Positions 1 through 10,127 of a stretch of 64,000 nt of DNA are shown one piece after another. Both the position numbers and the translations under genes were made by a program. The DNA is from Heliocidaris tuberculata (lineage: Eukaryota; Echinodermata; Echinoidea; Camarodonta; Echinometridae). The stretch is taken from positions 15,192,076-15,256,075 of the forward strand of contig CM046844.1 in the NCBI GenBank assembly GCA_025618425.1, written 5' to 3'. A model generated the notes under the pieces. It had not been told where the DNA came from. It did no database searches and worked only from the letters and a program-made list of their open reading frames with translations. Within the stretch, counting starts at the first letter, position 1. Every line of letters starts with the position of its first letter.

Positions 1-1
1 G

Positions 2-235
2 GCAACTGAAGTTAATAGGAGTAAATTTTGTGGGGTAGCGTTTATTGATATGCGTAAAGCCTTTGATTCTGTGAATTATGAGGTATTGCTTAAAAAACTT
101 GCTGTAATAGGATGCTCTGAGAATGCATTTGTATGGTTTAAATGTTACTTTTGTTTTAGGGATCAATTGACAGAAATAGGGGGTAAAGTATCTAATACAA
201 GGACAACTTCCTCTGGGGTACCACTGTTGGTATAA
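2..235 (+). pseudogene. LINE reverse transcriptase fragment
   Basis: The frame is open from the window edge to a TAA at 233-235, so the 5' end lies outside the window. The peptide carries the RT palm motif FIDMRKAFDSV, in which the first catalytic aspartate sits in an F-x-D-x-x-K-A-F-D context, followed by the usual LLKKL...W-F-K spacing and a G-V-P motif. In RVT_1 domains of non-LTR retrotransposons G-V-P is followed by Q-G-S and later by the Y/F-x-D-D box. Here the frame stops three codons after G-V-P, so the second half of the palm is missing. It is a dead remnant of a Jockey/CR1/RTE-like LINE; the clade cannot be fixed from this piece. The retroelement-type tail at 830-960 is on the same strand and may belong to the same insertion. 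Confidence 0.8.
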
Positions 236-334
236 CTCAATGGAATTTCTTGTATGATGAAGGCTGATCTGGCCAGTCCTTAGCCATTTTTAAAAAGCTC
301 ATTAAACCTGGCAATAAATTGTTTTTACGAGGAT

Positions 335-351
335 GGGGGGGGGGGGGGGGG
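335..351 (+). repeat. Poly-G run
   Basis: An uninterrupted run of 17 G. It is the first of about thirty G or C homopolymers of nine or more bases spread across the window. Its exact length is likely uncertain in the assembly. Confidence 0.9.
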
Positions 352-424
352 TGGCAGTGATGTCATCTTGATTTTATGCTTGATTTTTAAAGTGTAATCT
401 GTATTTTGTAAACAGGTGGTAAAC

Positions 425-494
425 AGGTAGTGTGGGTGTGGATGTGTGTGTGAAGGAAGTGTGTGTGTGTGATGATGTGTGTGAGGGTGTGGAG
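425..494 (+). repeat. TG-rich simple sequence
   Basis: Irregular (TG)n and GTGTG-rich DNA that resumes after the SINE at about 700-785. The SINE therefore appears to have inserted into a TG-rich microsatellite. Confidence 0.7.
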
Positions 495-694
495 GTGCCG
501 TGGTCCAGTGGTTTAAGGCGCTTGACTGGAGATGCGAGGATCGGGCGTTCGATCCCCGGCACGGCACTTATGCCCTTGAGGAAGGCATTTTATCTACATT
601 GCTCTTTTATCGTACATCAAATAAATGAAGTGCTAAAGGCATATTGATACCAGCGTGTGCATTTGTGTTATCAAAAAAAAAAAAAAAAAAAAAA
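495..694 (+). mobile_element. tRNA-derived SINE with poly(A) tail
   Basis: Positions 495-567 look like a tRNA. GTGCCGT at 495-501 pairs over all 7 bases with ACGGCAC at 561-567, an A-box-like stretch (GGTCCAGTGGTTTAAGGC) follows, and a B-box-like GTTCGATCC lies at 547-555. The D-arm resembles Leu/Ser-type tRNAs, but the T-stem has mismatches, so this is not a good functional tRNA gene. A tRNA-unrelated body follows (ATGCCCTTGAGGAAGGCATT, then TTGCTCTTTTATCG) and the unit ends in a run of about 21 A. This head-body-tail order is that of a Pol III SINE mobilised by a LINE. Target duplications cannot be resolved in the TG-rich flank. Confidence 0.75.
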
Positions 695-829
695 GTACCT
701 GTGTGTGTGAGTGGGGTGAGAATGTTGGTGGCTGTGGATGTGTATGTGTGGATGTGTGTTTGCGCGCGCACGTGTGTGTGTAAGCCTGCGTTACCCCTGT
801 CAGTTCTGTACGTTGTATATTGCAATTTT

Positions 830-960
830 TGTATATTTCAATTTACAGAGCCCTGTTGTAAACCAGCCTATTAATGTTTTTTATGTCATTTTTAATATGT
901 AGCTGAAAAGGTTACTCTGTCTAAAGAGGTGAAATAAATAATTAAATAAACAAACAAACG
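830..960 (+). mobile_element. 3' tail of a non-LTR retroelement
   Basis: The stretch ends in CTAAAGAGGTGAAATAAATAA and (AAAY)n-type repeats. A similar end, GCCTCTGAAGAGGTAAAATA, is seen at 56548-56575. Repetition of a 3' end with an A-rich microsatellite tail is characteristic of LINE or SINE 3' ends. No coding sequence is attached. Confidence 0.45.
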
Positions 961-1764
961 AAAGTAGGCAAACATGTGAAGGTTTAAAAGGCCCCTGCAA
1001 CCCAAACGCAACCCAAATGCAAGTTTATTCCTCTTGATTTACGGGGATGCATACAACTAATATTATTATATTATGTTATTCAAACATCTAGATATGTTTC
1101 ATAGATTTTTAAATGTTTTTTTAAAATATTTTCCCCAACCTCCTAAGCTCCACCCTAATGTCACTTCTTGATGACGTATATTAATTTTTATTACTTTTTA
1201 TTTCGTACTTCATTCTTTCATCAGGATATTAATACTATAATAATCATTTATATCAAAATTGTTTTTTAAGCAATCCCTGCAATATAGATGACGATGATAA
1301 TGATATTACTAATAGGTAAATAATATAAAAATCATAATTGAACCCCCCCCCCCAAAAAAAAAAAAAAAAAAAAAAAGATATTGCAAAATGAACCCGTCTC
1401 CCAGGATAAACAATAGAATGATGCCCTTTTTTTCTGCCTGCGAGATGTGTACACCATTAATTGGGAATCCCACCAAGTCCTCTATGAGCAAACTGTGACA
1501 CATTTCACATAGAAACTCCAAAAGAACTGTATTCAGTACTTTCCGCGAGGGTACGAATAATTATTGATCATTACTCGATAGGCATGATAGCTAATACTTT
1601 TGCTATAGATGGTCACAATAATCAAGTTTGATTGTCAAGCATTACGTAAAGCTAACAATAACAAAATAAACAACCAATAACAAAACAACAACAACACCAA
1701 CAACAACAACAGGGATAGCGTAACAACATGCAGAAAGACTGACAAAAATTATCATGAACAATTA
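961..1764. other. AT-rich spacer, no gene seen
   Basis: No convincing coding sequence or splice-bounded exon. A C-run immediately followed by an A-run (1343-1376) is the only notable object. This C/A, or in reverse G/T, junction recurs elsewhere in the window. Confidence 0.6.
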
Positions 1765-1766
1765 TT

Positions 1767-2378
1767 AAGTCCTTTAGAGGAGAATGAAACCCCAAACTTG
1801 TATGCACTTTAACAGAAGCAGAAAAATCTGAGAAGCATATCATTGAAAGTTTGAGGAAAACGGATAAAGAATAAAAAAGTTATGAACATTTTAAAAACCT
1901 ACTATCGCTAAATGAAATTGGCAGCATACCCATTATGCTAATGAGATGCTATGACGTCTTTGTGCTCTCTCTTTAAAGGTAATAAATAAAATTAAAAAAA
2001 ATTATCATATTTCAGCTTTTAAACAAAGAAAATTGAATTATCAACATTGTGCTTGAAATATATTGTGAGGAATAAATTTGTGAACACCACCTATAATACC
2101 GAAATCAAATTTTCCAAGATATATTCAAGGAAAGTGGATTTTTACAATATTATTGGAAAGTATGGCACATTTACATCACAGCATCTCATTAGCATAATGA
2201 GAACATTGCCAGTTTCAGATCTCCATTCATTTAGTGATTTTAGGATTTCAAATATTCATAACTTTTTTATTAGTTGTCCGTTTTTCCTCAACCTTTCACT
2301 GATCAGATATGCTTTCTTTGATTTTTCTTCTTCTATTAAAATGCATTTATTTTTAGGGTTTCATTATCCTTTAAAGCT
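1767..2378. mobile_element. Foldback element with ~200-bp inverted arms (copy 1)
   Basis: The left arm, starting AAGTCCTTTAGAGGAGAATG, is the imperfect reverse complement of the right arm, ending CATTATCCTTTAAAGCT. Each arm carries a core with TCATTGAAAGTTTGAGGAAA and AAAAAGTTATGAA, and the arms meet around CATTATGCTAATGAGATGC. There is no transposase frame, so this is a non-autonomous MITE-like element. Elements at 7714-8232 and 58975-59512 have the same layout and related arm sequence. Confidence 0.75.
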
Positions 2379-3108
2379 ATAACCTTCTCCTCAATTCTCA
2401 ATATGACTATATATATGTTTACACTCTATAACATGCACAAACGGCCTCGTCAATATCATTTTATTTATATGTGAAAAATTGTCAGTATACATTTTGAAAG
2501 TCATCTTAACCTGATTAAAGAACAGATAAGGAAATATATCGTGGGATATACAAATAAGATGCAATTGTTGTTGGTACATGACGTACGTATTTTTCTCTGT
2601 GATAAACGTACATCTGTGAGCTGAAGGTCGAATGAAAAAAAGAATTCAACTATGAAAAGCAACTATATTAACGTTAAGAAGAGCTCTTTTTTTTTTAAAG
2701 ATAGTTCAAAAGAAAGTTAATGTAATTTTTTTTTTTTTTGCTCGGCTTAATATTTGGTCCGTAAATATATTTTGTTTTCATATATGTGTTAATTGACATC
2801 TGCCTGTAAATATTTACTGAATGCCTTGAACTTTATTTGCACATCAAACTGTGCTTGTCTTCAGGCACACGAACCTGAAATAAGCACACTGACTTTCGGC
2901 ATCATTAAACAGAAACCACTTCTCCGTGGCAAAAATTAATTTCTCGCACGATTAAACTTCGACCGCTACGATAGATTCGCGCTATCAATCTGTCTATTTA
3001 CTGAGAGGGAATGCTGTGTAAAATTATTGACAATTATTATGATGTTATCATATAAGGTAATATATAGGCTATTTAGCAGGCAGTAGATAAGATAGTAGGT
3101 AGGTATGG

Positions 3109-3253
3109 GGCCTCTTGCATAAAGAGTTTCGTTCAAACGCAATTACTAAAGAAAAAAAATACGACTTATTTTCAACCGATAATGATGGCGTATTAAGGGC
3201 TTGCATGTAATTATTTGAGTTTTTTTTAACGAAACTTTTTATACAAGATAGCC
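3109..3253. mobile_element. Short foldback MITE (copy 1)
   Basis: The left end GGCCTCTTGCATAAAGAGTT is mirrored by the right end ACTTTTTATACAAGATAGCC. The interior reads as a hairpin around TTTCAACCGATAATGATGG. It is a diverged relative of the element at 9488-9633, which has the same GGCCCTCTTGCATAAAAAGT start. Confidence 0.6.
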
Positions 3254-4379
3254 ATCATGGCCATGGACAGTTAACAAACTGTGCTATAAAACAAAACATA
3301 ATTCAGAGGAGGGCAACTAATAAAAAATGCTGTATTAAAACTTCTACCAAGACAATTTACATGTAAATTAGAAATATTTTGTCGGCATTATAGCTCATCG
3401 GTAGAAGGGGTTAAATATCTGAACAAGACAGTCCATACTCAAGTTGTGCATGGAATTAGAGGAAAAAGACAAATGGGAACACTTCCAAATACATTTGTAG
3501 AATATGCAGAAAATATAAACACACCATAATTTTACCAAGTTTATATCCACTCTGTATAGCACATGTACACATCAACAAAAATTAGCACATCGCACATATT
3601 TCAAGATCTGTAAGTACGTGACCAAGGGAGGATTTAAAAAAAAAAATAGGAGGGGGTGGGGCAAAATTCAGAAAAAAATTCTGACTAGCAAAAGATTTTA
3701 AAAAAATTGTTTTCAGTTTATTTCAATTTACTTCTAGGTCGAATTTTTAAAAGGGCACATTTTCAATGTTTAATCAAAGTGTGCCACTTGACTAAGGTTA
3801 AACGGGGGGGGGGGGGGGGAGGGGTGCATAACCGGCCCCTGCCTCCTTACTCCGTCGGTGACCGTGACAGACATCAAACAGCAAGGGACACCAGTCTGCA
3901 TGTGGCATCGTGCCTGTAGCCGTTCTATGCATGTATTTGAATGATGGTCGGTAAATTCCGTATGACCACTAAGATACAAATGACTTTAGATTGTTTTATC
4001 AATGATAAATTCTAATACTGCAATTCGCCCTTTTTTCTTTCTTTCTTTTTTTTTTTATTGCAGATTGAACTGGAGCAGTGGCATGTATTATCAAATCGAT
4101 GACAAATCAATTCGTGTAAAAAAAGAAGAAAAAAAAAAGAAGGATGTATCAAACAAGGAAATAACCTGTTTCAAACATCTCCCCAAACAAAAAAATTGGT
4201 CAAAACTAGATTGAAATCATGAGAGTAAATTGCATTGTATGTCTTGTGTTATAATGCTTCATTAACGTTCACAATATCCAGTAAAACAGTTAATTCATGT
4301 GGTTTTTTTTTTATTGTAATTGTTACTTTTTGCTCACTCCGTAAAAGTAATAGTTTTAAAAGAGTTGCATGCCATTTTT

Positions 4380-4991
4380 AAGTCCTTTAGAGGAGAATGA
4401 AACCCCAAACTTGTATGCACTTTAACAGAAGCAGAAAAATCTGAGAAGCATATCATTGAAAGTTTGAGGAAAACGGATAAAGAATAAAAAAGTTATGAAC
4501 ATTTTAAAAACCTACTATCGCTAAATGAAATTGGCAGCATACCCATTATGCTAATGAGATGCTATGACGTCTTTGTGCTCTCTCTTTAAAGGTAATAAAT
4601 AAAATTAAAAAAAATTATCATATTTCAGCTTTTAAACAAAGAAAATTGAATTATCAACATTGTGCTTGAAATATATTGTGAGGAATAAATTTGTGAACAC
4701 CACCTATAATACCGAAATCAAATTTTCCAAGATATATTCAAGGAAAGTGGATTTTTACAATATTATTGGAAAGTATGGCACATTTACATCACAGCATCTC
4801 ATTAGCATAATGAGAACATTGCCAGTTTCAGATCTCCATTCATTTAGTGATTTTAGGATTTCAAATATTCATAACTTTTTTATTAGTTGTCCGTTTTTCC
4901 TCAACCTTTCACTGATCAGATATGCTTTCTTTGATTTTTCTTCTTCTATTAAAATGCATTTATTTTTAGGGTTTCATTATCCTTTAAAGCT
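4380..4991. mobile_element. Foldback element, duplicated copy
   Basis: Counterpart of 1767-2378 inside the second segmental unit. It was copied by the duplication and did not arise by independent transposition. Confidence 0.75.
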
Positions 4992-5722
4992 ATAACCTTC
5001 TCCTCAATTCTCAATATGACTATATATATGTTTACACTCTATAACATGCACAAACGGCCTCGTCAATATCATTTTATTTATATGTGAAAAATTGTCAGTA
5101 TACATTTTGAAAGTCATCTTAACCTGATTAAAGAACAGATAAGGAAATATATCGTGGGATATACAAATAAGATGCAATTGTTGTTGGTACATGACGTACG
5201 TATTTTTCTCTGTGATAAACGTACATCTGTGAGCTGAAGGTCGAATGAAAAAAAGGATTCAACTATGAAAAGCAACTATATTAACGTTAAGAAGAGCTCT
5301 TTTTTTTTTAAAGATAGTTCAAAAGAAAGTTAATGTAATTTTTTTTTTTTTTTGCTCGGCTTAATATTTGGTCCGTAAATATATTTTGTTTTCATATATG
5401 TGTTAATTGACATCTGCCTGTAAATATTTACTGAATGCCTTGAACTTTATTTGCACATCAAACTGTGCTTGTCTTCAGGCACACGAACCTGAAATAAGCA
5501 CACTGACTTTCGGCATCATTAAACAGAAACCACTTCTCCGTGGCAAAAATTAATTTCTCGCACGATTAAACTTCGACCGCTACGATAGATTCGCGCTATC
5601 AATCTGTCTATTTACTGAGAGGGAATGCTGTGTAAAATTATTGACAATTATTATGATGTTATCATATAAGGTAATATATAGGCTATTTAGCAGGCAGTAG
5701 ATAAGATAGTAGGTAGGTATGG

Positions 5723-5867
5723 GGCCTCTTGCATAAAGAGTTTCGTTCAAACGCAATTACTAAAGAAAAAAAATACGACTTATTTTCAACCGATAATGAT
5801 GGCGTATTAAGGGCTTGCATGTAATTATTTGAGTTTATTTTAACGAAACTTTTTATACAAGATAGCC
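5723..5867. mobile_element. Short foldback MITE (copy 2)
   Basis: The same 145-bp foldback within the second segmental unit. It differs by at least one base, TTTATTTT replacing TTTTTTTT near 5834. Confidence 0.6.
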
Positions 5868-6990
5868 ATCATGGCCATGGACAGTTAACAAACTGTGCTA
5901 TAAAACAAAACATAATTCAGAGGAGGGCAACTAATAAAAAATGCTGTATTAAAACTTCTACCAAGACAATTTACATGTAAATTAGAAATATTTTGTCGGC
6001 ATTATAGCTCATCGGTAGAAGGGGTTAAATATCTGAACAAGACAGTCCATACTCAAGTTGTGCATGGAATTAGAGGAAAAAGACAAATGGGAACACTTCC
6101 AAATACATTTGTAGAATATGCAGAAAATATAAACACACCATATATTTACCAAGTTTATATCCACTCTGTATAGCACATGTACACATCAACAAAAATTAGC
6201 ACATCGCACATATTTCAAGATCTGTAAGTACGTGACCAAGGGAGGATTTTTAAAAAAAAATTAGGAGGGGGTGGGGCGAAATTCAGAAAAAAATTCTGAC
6301 TAGCAAAAGATTTTTAAAAAATTGTTTTCAGTTTATTTCAATTTACTTCTAGGTCGAATTTTTAAAAGGGCACATTTTCAATGTTTAATCAAAGTGTGCC
6401 ACTTGACTAAGGTTAAACGGGGGGGGGGGGGGGGGGAGGGGTGCATAACCGGCCACTGCCTCCTTACTCCGTCGGTGACCGTGACAGACATCAAACAGCA
6501 AGGGACACCAGTCTGCATGTGGCATCGTGCCTGTAGCCGTTCTATGCATGTATTTGAATGATGGTCGGTAAATTCCGTATGACCACTAAGATACAAATGA
6601 CTTTAGATTGTTTTATCAATGATAAATTCTAATACTGCAATTCGCCCTTTTTTCTTTCTTTTTTTTTTATTGCAGATTGAACTGGAGCAGTGGCATGTAT
6701 TATCAAATCGATGACAAATCAATTTCGTGTAAAAAAAGAAGAAAAAAAAAAAGAAGGATGTATCAAACAAGGAAATAACCTGTTTCAAACATCTCCCCAA
6801 ACAAAAAAATTGGTCAAAACTAGATTGAAATCATGAGAGTAAATTGCATTGTATGTCTTGTGTTATAATGCTTCATTAACGTTCACAATATCCAGTAAAA
6901 CAGTTAATTCATGTGTTTTTTTTCATTGTAATTGTTACTTTTTGCTCACTCCGTAAAAGTAATAGTTTTAAAAGAGTTGCATGCCATTTT

Positions 6991-7496
6991 AAAACGATGA
7001 TTTGCACAATATTGTGAAAATGCTATACTTTGTTTAAGAATTAAAAGTTCTTAATTTCTAGGAAGAAGAAAGGAGAGCGCGCGAATGAATGAAAAAATAA
7101 TAAGAACCAAGTGTTTGAAATTGCAGACTAGCGTTGCATGGCTGGTGTCGTCACAATGCCATGATCCAAAAATGTAATATTAATAACATTTGCTTATACT
7201 TGTCTATCTTACTAAGCATATCTGTTCAAATCGAGGAAAAGTTCGTTATTGACACTAATCAGAAACCATAACAAAAAGACCAGATACAAAGGCATTAAAT
7301 ATATTATAGTTAGTAAATTCAGCGAACCTGGCAAAATTATCATGTGGTAAAAAAAGGGTGCAAAATGTTTCAGATTTACGGAGGGAAATGTCATTCTGTG
7401 CGGGCAAAATATAACTATATACCACTACCGTTACCGTATCTTGTTCTAACAAAAGAGCTCACCAGGAAGATATGCTGTAAGCTAACTTCAAATAAA
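6991..7496. other. AT-rich spacer, no gene seen
   Basis: Follows the segmental duplication. Both strands were read and no exon with splice sites or recognisable domain was found. Confidence 0.5.
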
Positions 7497-7690
7497 AAGG
7501 AGAGAGAGGGGGAGGGAGGGGGAGGGAAGAGAAAGAGAGAGACAGACAGACAGACAGATAAACAGACAGAGACAGAGACAGAGACAGACAGAGAGGGGAG
7601 ACAGAGACGAAAAGCACCAACTTCAGAGAAGCAGAGAAAGAGAGAGAGAGAGAGAGGGGCTGGGGGTGAGGGAAAGAAGAAAGATAAAGA
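7497..7690 (+). repeat. Purine-rich (GA)n / (GACA)n microsatellite
   Basis: Runs of GAGAGAGG, GACAGACAGACA and GAGAGAGAGA with almost no pyrimidines other than the C of GACA. Open frames here are composition artefacts. Confidence 0.9.
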
Positions 7691-7713
7691 GAGCATAAGC
7701 AGGGGCGTATAGT

Positions 7714-8232
7714 CTAAAGAGGGTAGGCACCCTGATATCCAGTTGATGATTTAAAAGAAAGAATTAAAGAAGCAGATCAATGAAAGAGTGAGCAAAATCT
7801 GATAAGAAATGAGAAAATTATGAATTTTTAAAGTTGTAAGCCATCAAAAACAAATTGGCAACTCCGTGACGTATCTTGCAAGGTCCTCTCCCATTTTCCC
7901 TGTACTAAAGAATAATTATGAATTTCCATTTGCTAAAAAGAACATATTTAATCATACATGCACCCTATATATAATCTTTGCAAATATGTTTTTACACAAT
8001 GTTTTTACAGTGAGAAAATGAAAATCAATGAAATTTTCTGTACAGAGCAAATGGGAGAGGAACTCGCAAGATACGTCACGGAGTTGCCAATTCGTGTTGG
8101 ATTGATTACAACTTCAGAAATGTTTCTTATTTCTTAACGGACTTCTGTCAAACTTTCACTAATCCGTTTGTCTAATTTTCTGCTTTGATTCAAATTAAAC
8201 CAATTAAATACCAAGGTGGACTTACTCTTTAA
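7714..8232. mobile_element. Foldback element with ~190-bp inverted arms
   Basis: The right arm contains GAGTTGCCAATTCGTGTTGG and GATACGTCACGGAGTTGCC. These are the reverse complement of the left-arm blocks around GGCAACTCCGTGACGTATC and CAAATTGGCAACTCC. The outer ends pair as AAAGAGGGTAGGCAC with GTGGACTTACTCTTT. No protein is encoded. It is closely related in arm sequence to the element at 58975-59512. Confidence 0.8.
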
Positions 8233-9280
8233 TGAATGAACCATCAAAGTGTATTCAAGTTTGTTTGTTTGTTTTTTTTTTCTTCTTCAATTGCTGCCCT
8301 TATCTTTCACGATATGTCATATCTTGTAATCTTTTTTTGTTTATTCGTTTCTTTATACTTTTATAATTGGTTGTAATTTCCCAAACATGAAAATCAATAA
8401 AACGTATAAAAATATATATAAATGTTTTGTTTTGTTTTCTTATTACGGATAAAGAGTTTTTAAACTTCCTTGTTTAAGATAGAAGAATTAAAAAAAAAAA
8501 TCATTTGAACGCAGGAAATAACAACTTTCCAAAATTGTTTTGAGACTCAACATCAACTATAGATTACTGTTCCATTTATTTACGAAGCGCTGTCATGTTA
8601 AACTTTTAACCTAGCTCTCATCCATGGCTTATGAAATCTATCACATTCGCTTGTATGCTTGGTTATGCTGATAAAATTATTCACTCACCTTCCGGCATTG
8701 TTAATAGACGATGTTTGGAAACATTTGTACGGTACTTGTGACCTGAAAGTGTTGACACAAAACACGTGCTACATCGCTTATGCTGAAATTGTATTTGTTG
8801 CCAAAAGAAAAAGTAAATAGCTTAGAATACAAAACTTAAAGCGAAGAATAAGAATAACAGCCAGCCCTGAATTAACTTCATCACACTGTTAGGGCATTTT
8901 AAACTGACACTGTTACTTGTCTATATACATGTGCATATTTTGGCATAAGTCAAAGTAAAAAAAAAATTCCCCTTTTCACCATATAATAGTCATCTCTCAG
9001 TATGAGCTTTAATAGTTGTTGTCACTATATAGTGAAATCATACCCTTCCTAGGTCCTTTTGCAAGTAATTAAGTTGAAGGAAAAAGAAAATTTGTCTATA
9101 TGCATTATGTAATAATAAACATGCATAATTAATTAATTATAATGTCACACACGTGACCCAAGAACATGAAAAGTTTATGCTATTTGAAAAATACAATTTG
9201 GATAATCTATATTTTCCTGTCATAAGCTAGCTTGTATGTGTCCGCCATCTCACCAAATGTTATTCCAAATATGATTCTCG
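8233..9280. other. AT-rich spacer, no gene seen
   Basis: T-rich and A-rich DNA with an isolated AATAAAACG near 8397 that could serve as a polyadenylation signal, but no upstream coding exon was recognised. Confidence 0.5.
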
Positions 9281-9285
9281 CCCAA

Positions 9286-9400
9286 CAGGGGCGTCGATCC
9301 TGGGGGGGGGGGGCAGGGGGGCGATTGCCCCCCTCCCAGGAAATATTGGGCGGGGGGGGGGGGCAAACATATCATTTTGCTCCCCCAATAATTCCGGAGG
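9286..9400. mobile_element. G-rich transposon-end fragment
   Basis: Begins CAGGGGCGTCGATCCTGGGG and is followed by two G-runs separated by GCGATTGCCCCCCTCCCAGG. The CAGGGGCGTCGATCC start resembles the ends of short hAT-like elements, but no matching right end was found, so the boundary is tentative. Confidence 0.35.
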
Positions 9401-9487
9401 TGTAAAATAAAATAAGGAAAAAACTGATGCAAAACTTAGGAAATGATGCCTTCCAAACAACGAAATAGAAAAGGTTTTACAAGATCA

Positions 9488-9633
9488 GGGCCCTCTTGCA
9501 TAAAAAGTTGTAATTAAACGCAACTCAAAAAATTAAACGCAACTCCAAAATACGCGATTCTGAGTGGTTGAAAATCAAGTTGCGTTTATTTTTTTGAGTT
9601 GCGTTTAATCGCACCTTTTAATGCAAGAGGGCC
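9488..9633. mobile_element. 146-bp foldback MITE
   Basis: GGGCCCTCTTGCATAAAAAG at the left is matched by the reverse complement ATGCAAGAGGGCC at the right. The inner arms repeat AAACGCAACTCAAAAA and TTTTTTTGAGTTGCGTTTAA. The loop is GATTCTGAGTGGTTGAAAAT. It is related to 3109-3253. Confidence 0.8.
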
Positions 9634-9659
9634 GGTCAGTCCGCAGCCCGTGCGTTATG

Positions 9660-10127
9660 GGGCACACATAAGTAATTCATCCGCTCGTAATGCATGCCGG
9701 TGAGGCGGAGCAAAGATGATTTGAAATTAATTGATTAGAAATATTCATATAAAATCGATTCATTGTTCTCAGTAAATTTAAAAAGCGTAAATGGTGTTTA
9801 ATAAACATACTCTTTCCAATTTGACACCTTAGCTGAAGTTGGCTAGCCTTTTATTATTTTTAAAGGATTTATATTATCACTGGTGCACTTCCACTGTTTC
9901 AATGTGCGAATGGGCGGAAATTTCGCTAGTCTTGTTTCAGCCTAAATATCTTTTTTAATCGCTGGGAAAGTGCCCAAATGAGTCACTTCATTTGGGAGAT
10001 TTTTATATTTTGTCTCTGTTCTGTGAATTTCAACGATTTCTACCCGGGGGTTTTCAAAATATGATTTTTAGACAACCTTCGTTATAACACGTAAGTGAAT
10101 GGGGCCGTGAATTACTTATGTGAGCCC
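9660..10127. mobile_element. ~470-bp TIR element, copy A
   Basis: The ends are GGGCACACATAAGTAATTC and, in reverse complement, GGGCTCACATAAGTAATTC, giving an approximately 19-bp terminal inverted repeat. A nearly identical second copy lies at 12103-12572. Both are flanked by TA/TAT, which fits a Tc1/mariner-like TA target, though this rests on two copies. There is no transposase frame, so it is a MITE. Confidence 0.85.

Larger units (their letters stand above)
1765..4377 (+). repeat. Tandem segmental duplication, copy 1 (2613 bp)
   Basis: This block is repeated head-to-tail at 4378-6990 with an offset of 2613 bases. The copies differ by rare substitutions (for example AAAGAATTC at 2638-2646 against AAAGGATTC in copy 2) and by homopolymer length. 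Both boundaries carry a short TTTTAA/TTAAG sequence that could be junction microhomology. The unit contains two foldback elements and no recognisable gene. Short identical open frames in both copies lie inside foldback DNA and have no family signature. Confidence 0.93.
4378..6990 (+). repeat. Tandem segmental duplication, copy 2
   Basis: Second copy of the 2.6-kb unit. Most differences from copy 1 are changes in A, T or G run length, for example the G-run at about 6419-6436 is longer than its counterpart at 3805-3819. This indicates a recent duplication, although an assembly artefact from uncollapsed haplotypes must be excluded. Confidence 0.92.

Noticed and set aside
495..567. Functional tRNA gene
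   Set aside because: The acceptor stem is perfect but the T-stem is mismatched and the sequence continues into a SINE body with a poly(A) tail.
2047..2382. 111-codon frame present in both segmental copies
   Set aside because: Conservation is explained by the recent duplication; it lies within a foldback element.
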